DNA from: Odiellus spinosus
Lineage: Eukaryota; Arthropoda; Arachnida; Opiliones; Phalangiidae
Direction of reading: 5' to 3'
Assembly (NCBI GenBank): GCA_963920705.1
Contig: OY987237.1
Coordinates: 14,414,601 to 14,478,600 of the forward strand
Length of the DNA stretch: 64,000 nt
Position numbers and translations under genes: made by a program. The notes beneath the pieces were generated by a model. The model saw only the letters and a program-made list of their open reading frames with translations, made no database searches and was not told the DNA's origin. Of this stretch, positions 26,101 to 34,935 are shown piece after piece (the first letter of the stretch is position 1; every line of letters starts with the position of its first letter).

Positions 26101-29100
26101 TTTTTATTAAATTATAATATTTCATTCCATCGGAAAACTTTAATAAATTTATTTTTCTAAAATTTAATTTTTCTGAGAGGGTATTACTCGTAAAATTTAT
26201 TCATTTCTTTACTTTTTTATTTACAGAGAGTTGCAGACTTTGACCCAAGTTGTAACAGGTCTCGCACCAACGCCCCCTATACGTCTGCGAGTTCTAGACG
26301 CGTCAGGTCAAGATGTGACCGGAGCTGATCTCGGAGATCCTTTAACGCTGAAAGTGGAAATGCTCGATGAAAGTATGATTGATTTTATTTTAATTTTAAT
26401 TAAATTTAAATTATAACCCATATTTTTTTCGGGGAAAGTAAAATACTAGTAGCAATGTATCGAAAGCTATGAAAGCAAAGCAAATAAGTCTAAATTGTCA
26501 GTAAGATTTAGGGTTAAATGGTCAAGTAATTAAATGAAAATGAGCTGGAAATTTCAGTCTAAAACACTAAGTAGAGTAACATCAGAAGTAGATGAAACCC
26601 TCCTTTGAAGTCTACTACTCTAATGTTCGATATAGCGCTCCTCTCTGTATGGGTAAAATTCCCAATTTTACGAGATCGGAGGGGTCCTACTTCATACCCC
26701 CCTGTCTACGGAAAATTGGAAATTCCCTCTCTCCACAAACGACGACGTTTTTTTTGACGAACTCCGAGGCTGCTAGAGATATTCGCTCGACGAACTCCCG
26801 CTCCGAAAATATCTACCGTTAGGAGGCGTACGAATCGCGCTTTTTGAAACTAACCCATACAGAGAGGGGTAGACCAGACCAGGGAGTAATAGACTTCAAA
26901 GGAGGGTTTCATCGGCTTCTGCGAATGTTTATAATTTGGGTCCTAAAAATTACTATATTCATTCGACTAAATCCAAAAAAAAAAGCAAGGATGAGAAATT
27001 GAAGATAGTATCATAACTTACATTATATTTTTTACCAACCTTAAAATTATAGACGATCCTCATGTTCTTATAATAATTCCCACAATTTGCCACTAGCTTA
27101 TATTTAAAACCATATATCTTTGCGCGTCAAAGCACGCCGTAATAGAACCCTGGACATATTATAATCACCTTAGGCCAATGACTTACAGTGTAGTTATAAT
27201 CAATATAAGCTGGAAGCGGATACGAAGTTTGTATCTATCTTAATCTGTCGGGAAACTAATCACTGGCTTAGCTTTACACGCGCTAGTAACTAAGTGTGAT
27301 AATATATATATATATAAACATATATTTAAAGGGAGAATGCAACCTAACAACAAGTGATTTTTTTTAATCCATTCCTTACAAATATTAGACTAGAAATAAA
27401 ACGGAAAATAGGCTTAGCTGGATTCATGGAGATCCTAAAATTCCTTCCCATTGGAAGGTCAATGACAAATCGAATGTTATTGGACCCTTAACGACGGGTC
27501 TTTGCTCATTGGTTGCTGACCCTTCAATGCGAAGAAATTCAGGATCTCCATGAATCCAGCTAAGCCTATTTTCAGGATAAGTTTTAAATTTATTTCTAGT
27601 TTAATATTTGTCTGTAATTTTCTTTACTGGTGGATTTGGCCTATTTAAACGATAAGGAATCAATTTAAAATCACTCGTTGATTGGTTACATTATCTCTTT
27701 AAGAAATTACACGATTTTGACAATGTTCGCTAGTATATTTGCTAGTTTGAAAACTGTATGCTTTCTCAAGCCATTATATTACCCGCCTTTTCAAAAAACT
27801 ATCACGTTTTGATTGTTATGGCATTTTTTTATCACGTAGCTTGGAGTCAAACGTAGTTTGCTGTTTTATTTAACTTACCTGATGTATTTTTTACGGTCAT
27901 TAAGAACGTGTTGGGTTTCATTTCAATATCGCTGCAAATTAAGATTGAATCAAAATATAACAATTTTGTTCAGGATAGACAAATCAGAATATTTTTTGTG
28001 GCTGATGGGCCAATTTGTTTTTTTTTAGGACGATTAGGACTTAATCGCGTCAAGCCCTTATTTCACGCGTCATAACTCCTCAAGACGTTAAATAATTTAG
28101 ATATGCCTATATCCATAAAATATTAAAGGTAGAATGAAATGAAATATTAAAAGTTGAGTCTTGAAAAACAAAATTAGGCCTAGCTTAGTTTAAAATCATT
28201 AAACAAGAAACACAATTATCATGTTTTGATTCTTCTGTCTATGCTTATATGTGAAATTATACCGAAAAATGACTGTCCAAATAGTATGTGACACCTTTTA
28301 AAACCTTGAAATTAGGCTTAGCGTGAATTAAAAGAGCTATACTTTTAACTATATATGTTTTTATTTGATTTAAATATAGATCACAACGTGTAGAAACTAT
28401 TAAAATAATTAGTTTTAAGTTTGTAGCAGCCTATTATGGGCCGTTCCATATTTTTAAACCAGTAAAATTAGGCTTAGTATGGTTATATTTATTTTTAAAA
28501 TCAATCGTGGAGTACGATTATATTTATACTGAGATTTTGGCGTCCATAAATGATGTTCTAGGTTTTAAAACGTGCAATTCTGCATAACAATTAACGTTTT
28601 TACATGATCTTCTAAAAGGGCTAATGCAACAAACCAATATTTAAACTAGAAATAAATTTAAAACTTACCAAGAAAATAGGCTTAGCTGAATTCATGGAGA
28701 TCCTAAAATTCCTTTGCATTGAAGGGTCATCGACCAATGAGCAAAGGTCCGTCGTTAAGGCTAGATCTCAGTGAGACTTCCAATAACATTCGACTGGTCG
28801 CTGAACCATCAATGCGAAGAAATTCGCAGGATCCCCATGAATCCTGCTAAGCCTATTTTCCGGGTATATTTAATATTGCTTTGCAATAAAATTTGTTTGT
28901 GGATTAGGCCAATTTAAACGATAAGGAATCGATAAAAAAATCTGCGTGGACATTTCGTGAAGATTTCATTATTCCTTTAGGGTACTCAGTTTTCTAAAGG
29001 GTAGTCGTGATCATTTTTCACACCTAAGCCTTTGAATCGCGTGATTGTTTTCCATTTGCTTTGCATTATGTTTATGCCTATAAGAACTCGCGTGTTATCA

Positions 29101-32100
29101 CGATATACCGTGATGTAATCGTGTCCTATGACGTTAATATTTTCGTGTTTCATTTTTTGATTTATTGGTACTAACTAGAATGTCGTTATTTTTCGATTAA
29201 CTTAAGAATTGTTTATTTTTGTAGGTGTTTTCGGAATCTACGGTAGCGGTTTACTCGCCAGAAGCGGCGAAGGATCAGAAACCGTTTTATTATTAGATGA
29301 CAGCGGATGTCCAATTGAACCGTCCGTATTTCCGGCTTTAGAACAGCAACCAGGTACCAAATCATTGGTCGCGCCATTCCAGGCCTTCCGGTTTGCCTCG
29401 GACAGTACGATTAAATTTCAAATGACGGTTTCTTTTTGCTTGGACAGTTGCAGTCAGGTTGGTGTAAAAAAATGCCTTATTTTGGTAAGGCCCGAATATA
29501 ATACGTAATAATGACGTCATAGGGTAATCACTTATCAGGGATTTTTAAATGATAACGAAACAGAATTGTATGCGTCGATGGTATTTCAAAGACAAAGTTT
29601 TAAGATTAATTCCTCGCCTAAAACTGGGTATGTTCCGGATCCGGTGGCGAACTAATGGCCTCAAAGATTATGACGTCATTTGAAACGTCACGCGTTTTCT
29701 TTGACTTCAGAGGTATTCAGCGCAACCGCCGGAAACGGAACTTACCTTGTTTGACCGGCTTCTAGGATTAACCGAAGCATTTAGGCCTTCATTTAGAACG
29801 TTATTTACAATATCTGTCAAAACAGAGTTTGATTAGGTTTATTGCCTAACTATTTTTTCCCAAGAGTGTCTTGGGTCAGTTCCATATTAATATGTGTATA
29901 GAAACATAGATAAGGATGATCAGAACCCACTAGTCCTCATTATTTCACGTATTTATTACGATGATAAAGTTAATCATGTCTCTAATTAAAATTCCCAAAC
30001 AAAATGTACCAGCAGGCAATCTGTAAAAACGAAACCAAATCTACAGACGCTGTTCTGGGTAGAAGAAAAAGATCGACTGATCAATTAGGACTACAATCTG
30101 GCGACGTTGTGACGGATGTCACGATGGAAAGCGCCCTTTTTGTCGTCAAGAGCCTCAAGCCAACTCACTCAACCGGCGAAAAAGGAAGCCAAAAATTAGA
30201 ATTACCAGAAGGTAAGTTTTTATATCAATTTTCTATATCTACGATCATTTTAAGCGGTAAATTGGCACCCTATCGCGCACGCGTGACACGTTTGTAATGT
30301 CTTTGTCACGCTCTTCTTCAACATTGGTTGAATATTCAACCATAAACCTCGTTTTAAGCCCATCAATTGGTTGATACTCTCATTTAAGTTTATAAGTCTT
30401 TAATTTTCTCGCTAGCCGAAAGGTCATTGTCGTTTCTAGTTGTATTTTATAAACTCGATAGCGTCGCCCACCTATTTTTTTCTTAACCTTTAGGGGTTCC
30501 AGGCGGGGAAAAGCTGGAAGTTCAGCGTGTTTTTAGGGATGATGGTTTGAAATAAGAGGGTATTCTTCAAACTCCCCTAATCAAGTTTACGTTTTCAACG
30601 CTCAAAACAGCTAAGCCTAGTTCTATGTCTATAATTTAGATTCTTTATAAGAGGAGAGGTCTATTTATAGCTTTGCACTCGCCGATTTCTGATTTTTAAC
30701 CTAAGGGTTTTTAAAGGTATAATCTCGTTAATAGCAATGAATAATTTATGAAATCACAAAATACAAATACCTAGAGGTAAATTCTATTAGTTTTTTATAA
30801 ATTCATTTTCAAACAATATTATTCCATCCATAAAATTATATTTTAATTATTTAAAACGATATAAAATATATTTTGAACTGTTTGCAAATGGCCGCAAGCA
30901 ACCCCCCCCCCCCCTTGCGTGACGTATCCTGTAAGGAACAAGTTGATTGGCCCGTGGTACTACTTCATCAGGCGATAATCTTTATATGGGTTTTTAATAA
31001 TATATGAAATCTATATCTTATATAAATGCCTTCGAAGGAAATGGTTGACAGGTGGACAACCTCGCTTGATTGGGTTTTTTGAAATATGCATTTTTTATCT
31101 CAAAATTTAGTTTTAATCATCGCGTCTTTAAAAAAATACTGAAGTTAACCAATTTCGAGTAATAATAAAAAAAAAAAAAACCTTTAAACCTAAATTAAGA
31201 TATTTTTAAGTTTAAAAAATCGGAATTTTTTTAATTAAAGTGAACAGTGATCTTCCGATAAGGGGCACTGTTCCTTTGAAGAATGTTAACTATAACTTTA
31301 GAAGATGGGCGATCTTTTAGCCTCGGGGCTGAATCTATTTATTCCAAAAGATACCGGAACTTTTATTTTTTGGGGTATATATTTAAGTTTTGTTTACAAC
31401 GCACCTATCACGTCCAAAAACAAGATAATTACTTTCCCTCGGCTTTAAATCTTCTTCCTGGACTCTTGTTTGGGTGTTTAGAGGACCGATACATTGTGTA
31501 TATGTATTGTAGTGACCTTCGACCTTCGCGTGATCTCTTGTCTCTAGTATTTCTTTAATTTTCTCCAATTCTTTCAAATGGTTTGAAATTCTTAGAAATA
31601 ACAGCTTGCTACTTTTGGTTGAGGAATAATTTTTGACTGGGTTTAATTTTAATCTCTCTCGGAATTAAGTTAAAATGTTCCCCTTAAGAAAACGAAATGA
31701 AATAACCAAAATTTAACTTTTAATTTGAAACCATTTGTTTTTGATTGTTCGGAGATGTTAGAAATAAACCAAAAGTTCAAACAAAACGGGTAAAAGACTT
31801 AAAGGCATAATTTAAATAAATGAAAATTTATTTAGCAAAATACCCAAAAATTATTATGGTCAGTGGGTTTATGAAAGTGAAAAGCCATTTTAGAACAATC
31901 AAAGGGCATGACAAGAAGGTTTCCCATACCAACTTATTCCCACAGTTCTCAAACTTCAGTCAAAGTTGCCACAGGTCAGGGAAAACAGGGAAAAGTCAGG
32001 GAATTTGAAAATGAGCCAAAAAAATCAGGGAATTTTGAGATATTTTAAAAAGTCAGCGAATTTAAAGATCTTTCAAGAAGCCAGGAAATTACAATCATTA

Positions 32101-34935
32101 TCTACGGAAAAGATTCTCAGCTGACCTTGTCAGTTGTATAGATTAGAACAAAGATACGCCTGCAAAAGGTTTGGCGAACGCAATTATATAAAAATAAAAG
32201 GTTATAAATTGGGTAGTATTAGCCCAAATGGTCAGGGAAAATCGCTGTAAAAGGTCAGAGAAAAACCTGGAAAAGTCAAGAAATTTTGATCTGAAAAAAC
32301 TATCAACCCTGTCGGTTGAATTGACATTAGTTGGCCAACAGTCCAAACAGATAAAAAATTCCGACGCTCTTGACAAAATTACTATTTCAATCAATCTACA
32401 GCCCTTCGTGTCGCCTCTTCTAGGACACTCACTTTTCGTTCTAGACTATTGTTTATGTCTCCCTCTCCCAACAAACATCCGAGAGGTCAATAATAATAAT
32501 AATAATTTAAGTGGTTCATCGTGATCATTTCCTGGTTTAGGAATCAATTTTTGTTAGGGTGCGTGTATTTTACCGATGAGGGGATCTCGAATATCAGAAT
32601 GCGATCTTTCGACCATCTAACATTCAGGAAATGAGTTTTTTTTTTAATCTTAATGGTCTGTGATGCTATTGACCTCGTCAGATTTCTCTCTCTATCTCCA
32701 GCATGATGTAACACACTCACTCTTGAGGGGATGGGTAGCTCGTCTATCTCTCTAATATCCAATCTCGAGGTGGCTAGCTTGTCTTATCATGTTATCTGTA
32801 GTACAGACTATTTTACATTTTCGATGTTTATCTCGTGGTTATATCTCCTAACCGCGCCAAAGATTAAATTTATAGTTTCCCACATAATAGGTTGATCATG
32901 TCTTTAGAGAGAAAAGAAAAATTGCTTTCCGATAAATACTGTATAGCTATTTAGCTTTCTTACAAATTCGTTGAAGGGCAAGTCTTATCGTAAAAAAAAG
33001 GTTTATATAATCATAGATTTAATTTAAAAACCAACGTAGATAGTGGAACAGACATTTGACAAACTTGACATCGTCTGCGTGTTTGATATTACTTGGTCTC
33101 GTGATATCTAGACTGTCAGGACAATGGAATACCGTTAAAAGCTGTATAAATAGCTCAAGTCCTATATCTACTCTTTGGCATCAAAATAACGAATGAATGC
33201 CAGATTAAATAAGCGGATGACGTTAAACTTAAACCTGGAATCTTTATCGTGAATTTTTTGGCAGTTGTCACGCGTTTTACGTCTGCAGTGAGCTGAATAT
33301 TAATCCGAAATTATCTACGAACAATATTTTCCCCCGTAATCGTCAGACTTGCCCTTTAAGATAATAAATAACGGTACCGTATAAATAAATTTTGATATTG
33401 ACTGGTTCCGAAGTTTGGCTGTCACCCGAACTCACCCGATTTTTGTAAAAGGTCAGCCCTCCAAAGTTCGAGGCGGCTTTTTTTAAACGGAATTTAATAT
33501 TTTAGCGAGTAAACCGGTCTTTTACCGTCGAGCCACAAGACAAACTGATGACAGGTGAACCCCCTCCGAACGCTGTAGTGTATTTGTAAGAGCTAGATTA
33601 GTTTGGATAGCGTGATTCTCATACTGCCAAGTGAGTTTGTCTCCGCGATCTTTTTCAATTGACCCAAAAGTTAAAAGTTTACATTAATGTTTTTCGCAAT
33701 CCCTATTTACCTCGAAAGTGTTTTTTAATAGATTCAAGGATATGTTTTTGGGGTTTTTTTATTTTCAATTTGAACCTTATCTATAGGTTCTTTGGGTTTA
33801 TGGAGCGATGCTTGGTTTTCTGCGCAATTTCTTGAATTATTTATCTTGTTTGTATTAGAATTATCTCTCACGTTAGTAATGTTTAACCAAGCTGGGCAAT
33901 TTTACGTGGCACATTAACATTCGAAATATTCTAATTTCTTTCATAAATTGTTTAGGTGAATAATGTTTTGCGTAATTACATTCCATAGATTTGAAAGTTT
34001 ATTGTATTGGTATATCTGTTTAGTTGTGGTCAAGATCGGACCAACCCTTTTTGTATGGCATTAGGTTGCCCGTACAATAATTGGTCTAATCTTGAGTCTT
34101 GACCACATGTTTTTCGAATTTTAACATGATCCTTCATATGCTTGGGTTTTAATTTGAATCATAATTGCATGTCATTTGGTTTCATTCATTGATTTTGATT
34201 TTTGAGGTGTTTTTCTTGGGTTTTTCCATCATTGAGTCCATGGTTTTTATGTTTTCATTTGAACCCTAATTGACTGAGGTTTTTTCCTCGAGTTTTCATT
34301 CATTTTATTTTTAACCCAATTTGCTTGATATGTTTTCCATGGGTTTTCCTTCATTGAGTCTATGGTTTTTTGGTTTTCATTCTAGCCCTAATTGGGTGAG
34401 GTGTTTTGCTCGGGTTTTCATTCATTTTATTTCGAACCCAAATTGTGTGAGGTGTTTTTCTTGGGTTTTCCATGATTGAGGCTATGGTTTTTTGGTTCAT
34501 TTTAACCCTAATTGCCTGAGGTTTTTTGCTTGGATTTTAATTCAGTAGTTTGCTTGGATTTTCATAAAATGTCCATCCTTGTCTTCACGAACCGATATCA
34601 TTTTTTTTTTCACATTTGGTTTGAATTGGTGGTTTTCCAATGGTTTTCGTCTCTTCAATCCCGTCATTATTTCCAAATAATGAAACTAATCTGTGTAAAA
34701 TCTTTTAGATTTAAGCACTCCAGTCATCGTGCCAGGTAGAGGACTATGTTTCTCGAAACCAATCTTTTACATCGTGTCCTCAGTGGCCGGAATCCTTCAA
34801 TTGGTTCTCTTCGCTTCCTGTCTGTTACTACTCGTCATTGGCCGGAGATCTCGACGTAAAGTCGAGACTACTTCCGCTATAGACGGAAGTCGGGCTTCTA
34901 TTTCTAGCAAATCTCAGTTATTTCGACGATCTTAG
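5173..34935 (+). CDS. PAN/apple and ZP domain transmembrane protein (one PAN triad), 5' end missing
   Basis: Coding exons are 5173-5229, 5966-6238, 6322-6597, 7448-7708, 22131-22309, 22392-22531, 26227-26372, 29225-29457, 30016-30211 and 34724-34935. All phases close and give 656 residues from the first visible codon. A signal-peptide core (KLALLLGLTTVTMDLVLA) is followed by three PAN/apple domains, one per phase-1 exon; the middle one has the FVCRSARY and YLESQC signatures. Next come a ZP domain spread over exons 5-9 (PFRGRVYALGHPYECY; FCLDSCSQ|AIC), a furin-type site RRKRS, a membrane helix (about residues 600-626, rich in Leu/Val) and a basic tail of about 30 residues. By family knowledge such proteins sit at apical surfaces and polymerise in extracellular matrix after cleavage; insect relatives include NompA and the neyo/nyobe/trynity group. 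It is a paralogue of the (-) gene at 40777-48750, sharing intron positions. The first exon, with the start codon, was not found. Intron 4 is 14.4 kb. The donor after 29457 (GTTGGT) is weak but falls at the position and phase of the paralogue's intron. Confidence 0.88.
5620..5846. mobile_element. TTAA-flanked palindromic element, partial copy in intron 1
   Basis: It starts in CCCTTAACACCAAGTGAT and shows the family blocks TTATCGATTCCTTATTG and AAAATAGGCTTAGCTGGATT. It ends GTTAGGTTGCATTCTCCC followed by TTTAA. The right arm is short, so the copy is internally deleted. Confidence 0.65.
7106..7353 (+). mobile_element. SINE with a 7SL RNA-like 5' end
   Basis: 248 bp insertion in intron 4 of the PAN-ZP gene, clearly more GC-rich than its surroundings, ending in an A-rich tail. 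It is flanked by 13 bp target-site duplications ACTAAAAGTT(T/C)CT at 7093-7105 and 7354-7366, which marks retrotransposition. The first 27 bases (7106-7132) resemble the start of signal-recognition-particle RNA and of Alu. GGAGT at 7110-7114 can pair perfectly with ACTCC at 7123-7127 around the loop GGTGGCGC, and TGTAA follows directly. A possible Pol III B box (GCTTGAATCGC) lies at 7169-7179. Retrotransposition is clear; the 7SL origin is inference, and a tRNA-type origin remains possible. Confidence 0.8.
8213..8492. mobile_element. TA-flanked hairpin element R3, copy 1
   Basis: 280 bp element with inverted ends TCCTGGTCGATTTCC, flanked by TA on both sides as in Tc1/mariner-type insertions. 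Inside is a second inverted pair (CCATCTTTTTGTAGT against ACTACAAAAAGATGG) and, at the centre, a third hairpin (CCAACGCCTCCTATA against TATAGGAAGCGTTGG). A near-identical copy lies at 20189-20468. No coding capacity. Confidence 0.85.
9356..9759. mobile_element. inverted-repeat element with 9 bp target duplication
   Basis: The ends share CTTTCGACCGAATTCCCAT in inverted orientation, and GAATGGG/CCCATTC blocks repeat further in. It is flanked by the 9 bp direct repeat TTTGCCGCG at 9347-9355 and 9760-9768. There is no transposase. A 9 bp duplication would suit Mutator-like elements, but the family is not identified. It contains the telomere-like run at 9628. Confidence 0.65.
9628..9652. repeat. 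interstitial telomere-type repeat (GGTTA)5
   Basis: Five perfect GGTTA units, the TTAGG arthropod telomere motif in register, inside the element at 9356-9759. A shorter GGTTAGGTTAGG lies near 13974. Confidence 0.9.
10376..10800. repeat. 20 bp AT-rich satellite (TTATCGATAATTTTCAATAA) with flanking motif
   Basis: Roughly 13 tandem units of 20 bp, many containing the palindrome TTATCGATAA, run from about 10489 to 10747. The array is bracketed by the direct repeat TTTTACCTCCCCGACT at about 10378 and 10785. The left bracket is itself a hairpin (CCTCCCCGACTGAA against TTCAGGGGGAGG). This suggests the array belongs to a mobile element of unknown class. Confidence 0.8.
10850..10937. mobile_element. 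end fragment of the TTAA-flanked palindromic family
   Basis: Carries the family end GTTAGGTTGCATTCTCCC followed by TTTAA, preceded by a degraded arm (TTAACGATAAAAA). A similar end fragment with GTTAGGTTGCATTGTCCC lies at about 12590-12677. Confidence 0.55.
11774..12111 (+). mobile_element. MITE family R1, copy 2
   Basis: 338 bp, opening with the variant CAGAAGTAGATGAAACCC and closing GGTTTAATCGGCTTCTG. The 7 bp direct repeat GTATAAT lies on both sides. Non-autonomous. Confidence 0.9.
13743..13990. mobile_element. TTAA-flanked palindromic family, degraded copy
   Basis: Begins CCTTAAAGGGAGAATGCAAC and continues with the family's CTAACAACA and degenerate AAATCAATTTAAAACT blocks. The right end is not clear. 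Confidence 0.45.
14516..15357. repeat. 30 bp satellite (MEKGFGLITS-type) with higher-order units
   Basis: About 28 head-to-tail copies of a 30 bp unit starting ATGGAAAAGGGTTTTGG. Variant units recur with a period of 180 bp: the pair TTCTTAAATGG and TAATTCCTTTAAAAAGG appears at about 14751 and again at about 14931. AAAAGGATT variants recur 120 bp apart (15121, 15241). Because the unit is a multiple of three without stops, long open frames exist on both strands; there is no sign they are expressed. Confidence 0.92.
15963..16265. mobile_element. palindromic element related to the TTAA family, diverged
   Basis: The left arm has TATCGATAAATTATCG and AAAAAAGGCTTAACAAGGATT. The right arm returns TCGTTAAGCCTATTTTCCG and GATTTAAATAGCTTAATATT, so the whole is an imperfect palindrome like the complete copies at 27326 and 28612. 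Confidence 0.55.
16578..16995 (+). mobile_element. MITE family R2, copy 1
   Basis: 418 bp with inverted ends CAGTGGTATATAATAACC and its near-complement GGTTATTATATACCTCTG, extending about 40 bp. It is flanked by the 7 bp repeat ATGCAAC. It has inserted into the end of a TTAA-family element: AAAGGGAGAATGCAAC lies to its left and ATGCAACCTAACAACAAG to its right. It is in the opposite orientation to copies 2 and 3. Confidence 0.9.
17712..17962 (+). mobile_element. R5 inverted-repeat element
   Basis: Bounded by CGGTCACACTAGCATTT at the left and AAGGCCTAGTGTGAACG at the right, with the internal GGTATGAAACTGGTTCCCG block shared with 545-1045. No coding potential. Confidence 0.65.
18506..18612. repeat. 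short tandem repeat (TTACGATTTGTCGTAATTTC)
   Basis: About four to five imperfect units of 23-24 bp, alternating ACGATTTGT and CGTAATTTCTTTT. Confidence 0.7.
19218..19530 (-). mobile_element. MITE family R1, copy 3 (internally deleted)
   Basis: 313 bp, reversed relative to copies 1, 2 and 4. It lacks about 22 bp next to its left end (the stretch with TATAGCGCTCC in other copies). It is flanked by the 7 bp repeat ATTTTAT. Confidence 0.9.
20189..20468. mobile_element. TA-flanked hairpin element R3, copy 2
   Basis: 280 bp, near-identical to 8213-8492; the few differences include AAGCGTAGG for AAGCGTTGG in the central hairpin. TA flanks both ends. The high similarity implies recent movement or a recent duplication. 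Confidence 0.87.
22600..22960. repeat. diverged direct repeat of about 185 bp
   Basis: Two adjacent related blocks, each containing CTCAACCAATGAGAG or CTCGACTAATGAGAG, then TTGAACC/ATGAACC, CACCTTAACA/TACCTTAACA and GTTTACTCT. It lies in the intron after exon 6 of the PAN-ZP gene. Confidence 0.5.
23475..23715. mobile_element. palindromic element related to the TTAA family
   Basis: The arms GGAAAGTAGGCTTAACAGGG and GTTAAGCCTACTTTTGG face each other around a centre with GAGTCTC and GAGACTC. It is diverged from the 27326 copy and its ends are unclear. Confidence 0.5.
24264..24690. repeat. tandem repeat of ATCGATCATTTTAAAGTCGATC units
   Basis: About ten imperfect units of 37-45 bp, each with CCCCTTATCGATCA(T/G)TT, GAAAGTCGATCAATT and GGA(T/C)AAAA. 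Many units contain the palindrome ATCGAT. It is intronic, and the antisense frames are translations of the repeat. Confidence 0.85.
25399..25735 (+). mobile_element. MITE family R1, copy 4
   Basis: 337 bp, opening CAGAAGCCGATGAAACCC and closing with its complement. The 7 bp repeat ATAATAC lies on both sides. It is very similar to copy 1. Confidence 0.92.
25865..26002. mobile_element. 138 bp TTAA-flanked MITE
   Basis: Bounded by TTAA at both ends, with inverted ends TTAAAGGGAAACTTGGAGC and GCTTTAAGTTTCCCTTTAA, extended by AAAATGGAACA against TGTTCCATTTT. The TTAA target suits piggyBac-like transposases. Confidence 0.75.
26583..26921 (-). mobile_element. MITE family R1, copy 5
   Basis: 339 bp with the variant end CAGAAGTAGATG (as in copy 2) at the left and the standard GGCTTCTG at the right. 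Unlike the other five copies it has no matching 7 bp flanks, so it may derive from recombination between copies or have diverged flanks. Confidence 0.88.
27326..27702. mobile_element. TTAA-flanked palindromic element, complete copy
   Basis: 377 bp including TTAA at both ends. The left arm reads AAAGGGAGAATGCAACC, CTAACAACAAGTGATT, AAAATAGGCTTAGCTGGATT, CATGGAGATCCT; the right arm returns the same blocks inverted (AGGATCTCCATGAATCC, AGCCTATTTTC, AAATCACTCGTTGATTGG). The arms make up nearly the whole element, giving a long foldback. It lies in the intron before exon 8 of the PAN-ZP gene. Confidence 0.85.
28612..28955. mobile_element. TTAA-flanked palindromic element, second long copy
   Basis: Same arm blocks as the copy at 27326: AGGCTTAGCTGAATTCATGG at the left, AATCCTGCTAAGCCTATTTT and AACGATAAGGAATCGATAAA at the right. 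Its outer ends are eroded (AAAAGGGCTAATGCAAC). Confidence 0.75.
31970..32300. repeat. dispersed 'GTCAGGGAA' repeat
   Basis: Repeated short motifs GTCAGGGAAAA, AGTCAGGGAATTT, TCAGGGAATTTTGAG and AGTCAGCGAATTT, with a second cluster at about 32230-32285. It looks like an old internally repetitive element; its family was not recognised. Confidence 0.5.
34204..34550. repeat. T-rich repeat of about 120 bp units
   Basis: About three imperfect units containing TGAGGTGTTTTTCTTGGGTT, CCATCATTGAGTC, TGGTTTTTTGGTTTTCATT, ACCCTAATTG and TTCATTCATTTTATTT. It ends about 170 bp before the acceptor of the last exon of the PAN-ZP gene. The long poly-T tracts lie on the coding strand upstream of that acceptor. 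Confidence 0.7.
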
